Shown piece by piece: positions 63,501 through 64,000 of a stretch of DNA of 64,000 nt (position 1 is the first letter of the stretch; every line of letters starts with the position of its first letter). The DNA lies in NCBI RefSeq assembly GCF_003600155.1, contig NZ_QWLD01000040.1, positions 372,001-436,000 of the forward strand, written 5' to 3'. The notes under the pieces are model-generated. The model searched no databases. It was not told where the DNA came from and worked only from the letters and a program-made list of their open reading frames with translations. Made by a program: the position numbers and the translations under genes. This DNA comes from Nesterenkonia muleiensis. Lineage in GTDB: Bacteria > Actinomycetota > Actinomycetes > Actinomycetales > Micrococcaceae.

Positions 63501-63759
63501 GCTGGTCAGGGTGGCTGGCATCCGGGTGGCCACTCAGACTCCACCGATGGTCTCCGGCAAAAGGGTGGTGTTCATTTCGCTGGACGATGGTACCGGCCTG
63601 GTGGACCTCTCCTTCTTCGAGGAGGGCCAGGCCAATACCGGTGAAATCCTCTTCACTGCCAGGATGATCATGGCAGAGGGAACCATCCGCCGCACCGGCC
63701 CCCGTGCAGTGACTGTCCAGGCCACCCGCGCCTGGGATATGGACGACGTCTCTCGTTAA
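60505..63759 (+). CDS. dnaE2: Error-prone DNA polymerase DnaE2
   Basis: 1084 residues, a C-family polymerase of damage-induced mutagenesis, normally working with ImuB. PHP domain at the start (FTHLHVASSFSSHYGTATP, LALTDRDGLYG). Palm catalytic acids are in PDIDLDVESARRHEIY (about residues 406-411) and the KLDILGVRMQSA Asp. HPCGVILG and FGFCKAHAVAFA are typical DnaE blocks, and a C-terminal OB fold is present (GKRVVFISLDDGTGLVDLSFFEE). GTG start overlaps the DUF6504 stop by four bases, so the pair is coupled and shares the LexA box. Length is usual for DnaE2 and shorter than replicative DnaE. A strong terminator follows. Confidence 0.95.
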   Translation: MTFTHLHVASSFSSHYGTATPAELAAAAAASGAEALALTDRDGLYGAIQHVAACAEHGVTPLLGADLAVAGYGRVTVLAHGSADGYTALCRAVSAAHRGTSATGSSPDPQLSRETLAQYVRGAQASSCRLFVLLGPESDVGLAAAARRYRAARTALRQWRQALGEAVYVELVTHLAPPGERLSTAHAARMLSVAETCRTPSVLTNAVRLCAAEQAATADVLDAVRVLSDLNSAPLQPNDQGWLKPPDQMRRIAEEISAVSTSSANAAQILTATAELAAACRLNPAQHMSYGSPKIPEASVIGVQGSAEAELRLRCEQGLGERLEEPEVHRRLEHELAIIADLGFAGYFLTVAEVADLITGLGVRCAARGSGVSSLVVHALGISPIDPLAHGLIFERFLSRQRTTLPDIDLDVESARRHEIYRKIFERFGAQRVTLMSMQNAYRIRGALRDAGMALGMPAEEIDQLADIMWRFPACEFRQALESKPELKQLAERLNAERLSGRAQLDLLVDLTERLDRLPRHIATHPCGVILGDKNLLNLTPVQPSGVTGLPMSQFGKDDMDPAGFIKLDILGVRMQSAIAHCLEEVERTTGQRIDLDAIDDEDKPTFDLIRSTNTLGCFQIESPGQRELVGKLVPQTFEDLIVDISLFRPGPMGAGMVRPYLERRHEFEPVRYLHPSLTPILEETLGVVIYHEQVLRIFCTMTGCGLDEADGLRRGLSEGDRIAGIERFFRAEAAEHGYSQEVIDEIWRQLVSFGSFGFCKAHAVAFAVPTYQSAWLKAHHPAAFMAGLFEHDPGMYPLRLLVAEARRLGIPVLPMDVNRSTGHYRLEELTTTPQAGQPAWGIRMALTTLKKISAAEIRRIEREQPFDSLADVRDRATPRSSTLKALAQVGALDSFLPEGTGRHRRHDLYAWIERSGRLRAKQPPPPQVHGQLALPLADTEISQLPAVLPGPTDTEVISTEMALTTVDSSGHVMSLYREQLDAAGLTYAEKLLQQRSGALVRVAGIRVATQTPPMVSGKRVVFISLDDGTGLVDLSFFEEGQANTGEILFTARMIMAEGTIRRTGPRAVTVQATRAWDMDDVSR

Positions 63760-63763
63760 ACGC

Positions 63764-63799
63764 AGAAGTGGGCCGGTCTCTTTGACTCGGCCCACTTCT
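63764..63799. terminator. Bidirectional hairpin between dnaE2 and acnA
   Basis: AGAAGTGGGCCG (63764-63775) pairs perfectly with CGGCCCACTTCT (63788-63799) around a 12-base loop. It lies five bases after the dnaE2 stop and 33 nt beyond the stop of the convergent acnA gene. Its A/T-rich arm ends give short T runs on both strands. Confidence 0.8.
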
Positions 63800-63831
63800 C
63801 TTGAGCAGCTGTGCTGACTACTTCATCCTGG

Positions 63832-64000
63832 TTACTTCACCAGGGAGCGGAGGACGTATTGCAGGATGCCTCCGTTGCGGTAGTAGTTGGCCTCGCCGGG
63901 GGTGTCGATGCGGACCACGGCGTCGAACCCGGTGGTGGAGCCGTCTTCGGCGGTGGCGGTGACCTTCACCGTTTCAGGGATCTGGCCATCGTTGAGAGCG
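63832..64000 (-). CDS. acnA: Aconitate hydratase A, C-terminal end (rest outside window)
   Basis: Only the last 56 codons are seen. They end [32 protein letters not shown], the conserved C-terminus of AcnA-type aconitases, in which the RIDTP...YYxNGGILxYVLR stretch closes domain 4. The enzyme isomerises citrate and isocitrate in the TCA cycle with a 4Fe-4S cluster; the cluster cysteines lie outside the window. It is convergent with dnaE2 and shares the hairpin at 63764-63799. Confidence 0.93.
   Translation of the reverse strand, partial: ALNDGQIPETVKVTATAEDGSTTGFDAVVRIDTPGEANYYRNGGILQYVLRSLVK

Overview
The window reads as a chromosomal segment of a high-GC actinobacterium, most likely a member of the Micrococcales close to Micrococcaceae (Nesterenkonia/Arthrobacter type). 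This rests on actinobacterium-restricted or typical genes: RbpA, a RpoD-type sigma factor with a long Lys/Ala/Ser tail followed by a DUF7455 zinc protein and ParE, an Actinobacteria-type two-lipoyl SucB, DUF4191, DUF4192, PAC2, DUF6504-DnaE2 and HelY. The genus is inference; no rRNA or tRNA gene was found to confirm it.

Layout. 1-20.9 kb is core: alaS (cut by the left edge) and rpsD; DUF4191; lipA-lipB; a small kinase-like gene; sucB, lpdA and pepA; PAC2 and DUF4192 genes; sigA, DUF7455 and parE; then ctaB coupled to an ABC ATPase and a large membrane protein. 21-29.2 kb is an oxidative and alcohol-metabolism block: yigZ preceded by a 24-codon dehydrogenase remnant, a flavin monooxygenase, two GAF-domain regulators, adhP, an aldehyde dehydrogenase and DUF779. 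Three CRP/GlxR-like palindromes sit upstream of these genes. 29.2-39.4 kb holds gdhA and a maltose/maltodextrin locus (binding protein, two permeases, a GH13 neopullulanase-type enzyme, a GH13 alpha-glucosidase and a LacI regulator) with two identical LacI-type operators and no ATPase gene. 39.4-48.7 kb has an MFS exporter, helY, a metal-ligand-less amidohydrolase homologue, polyprenol-phosphate mannosyltransferase, rbpA, the NfeD/SPFH pair and a VOC protein. 48.7-52.7 kb is a plastic stretch: an intact FitAB-type toxin-antitoxin pair, an SPFH paralogue truncated against it, a phosphatase, a universal stress protein, folD behind a ZTP riboswitch, and a decayed PIN toxin. 53.3-55.8 kb is a stress-type cassette (formaldehyde-dehydrogenase-like ADH, SDR, Rho-N protein). 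55.8-60 kb is a tightly overlapping four-gene operon (epimerase, sugar-lactone oxidase, ASRT-like protein, ACR3-like transporter). 60.1-63.8 kb is a LexA-boxed DUF6504-dnaE2 operon, and the 3' end of acnA closes the window.

How the genes work together. LpdA and SucB form the shared E3/E2 part of 2-oxoacid dehydrogenases, and LipB/LipA make the lipoyl groups they need. AdhP, the aldehyde dehydrogenase and DUF779 would take ethanol to acetate. The mal locus imports and hydrolyses alpha-glucans under a LacI repressor. RbpA and SigA are partner transcription factors. FolD is probably controlled by the purine intermediate ZTP.

The most unusual signal is a roughly 67-bp double-hairpin repeat (3506-3668, 28755-28822, 55376-55460). 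In each of three unrelated places it begins at a TTC-TGA end of a gene, and its stems carry paired (covarying) substitutions. The only non-coding stretch above 300 bases (52235-52726) holds the riboswitch and the toxin pseudogene; nothing recognisable lies between them (about 52341-52421). No CRISPR array, transposase, prophage gene, rRNA or tRNA was seen.
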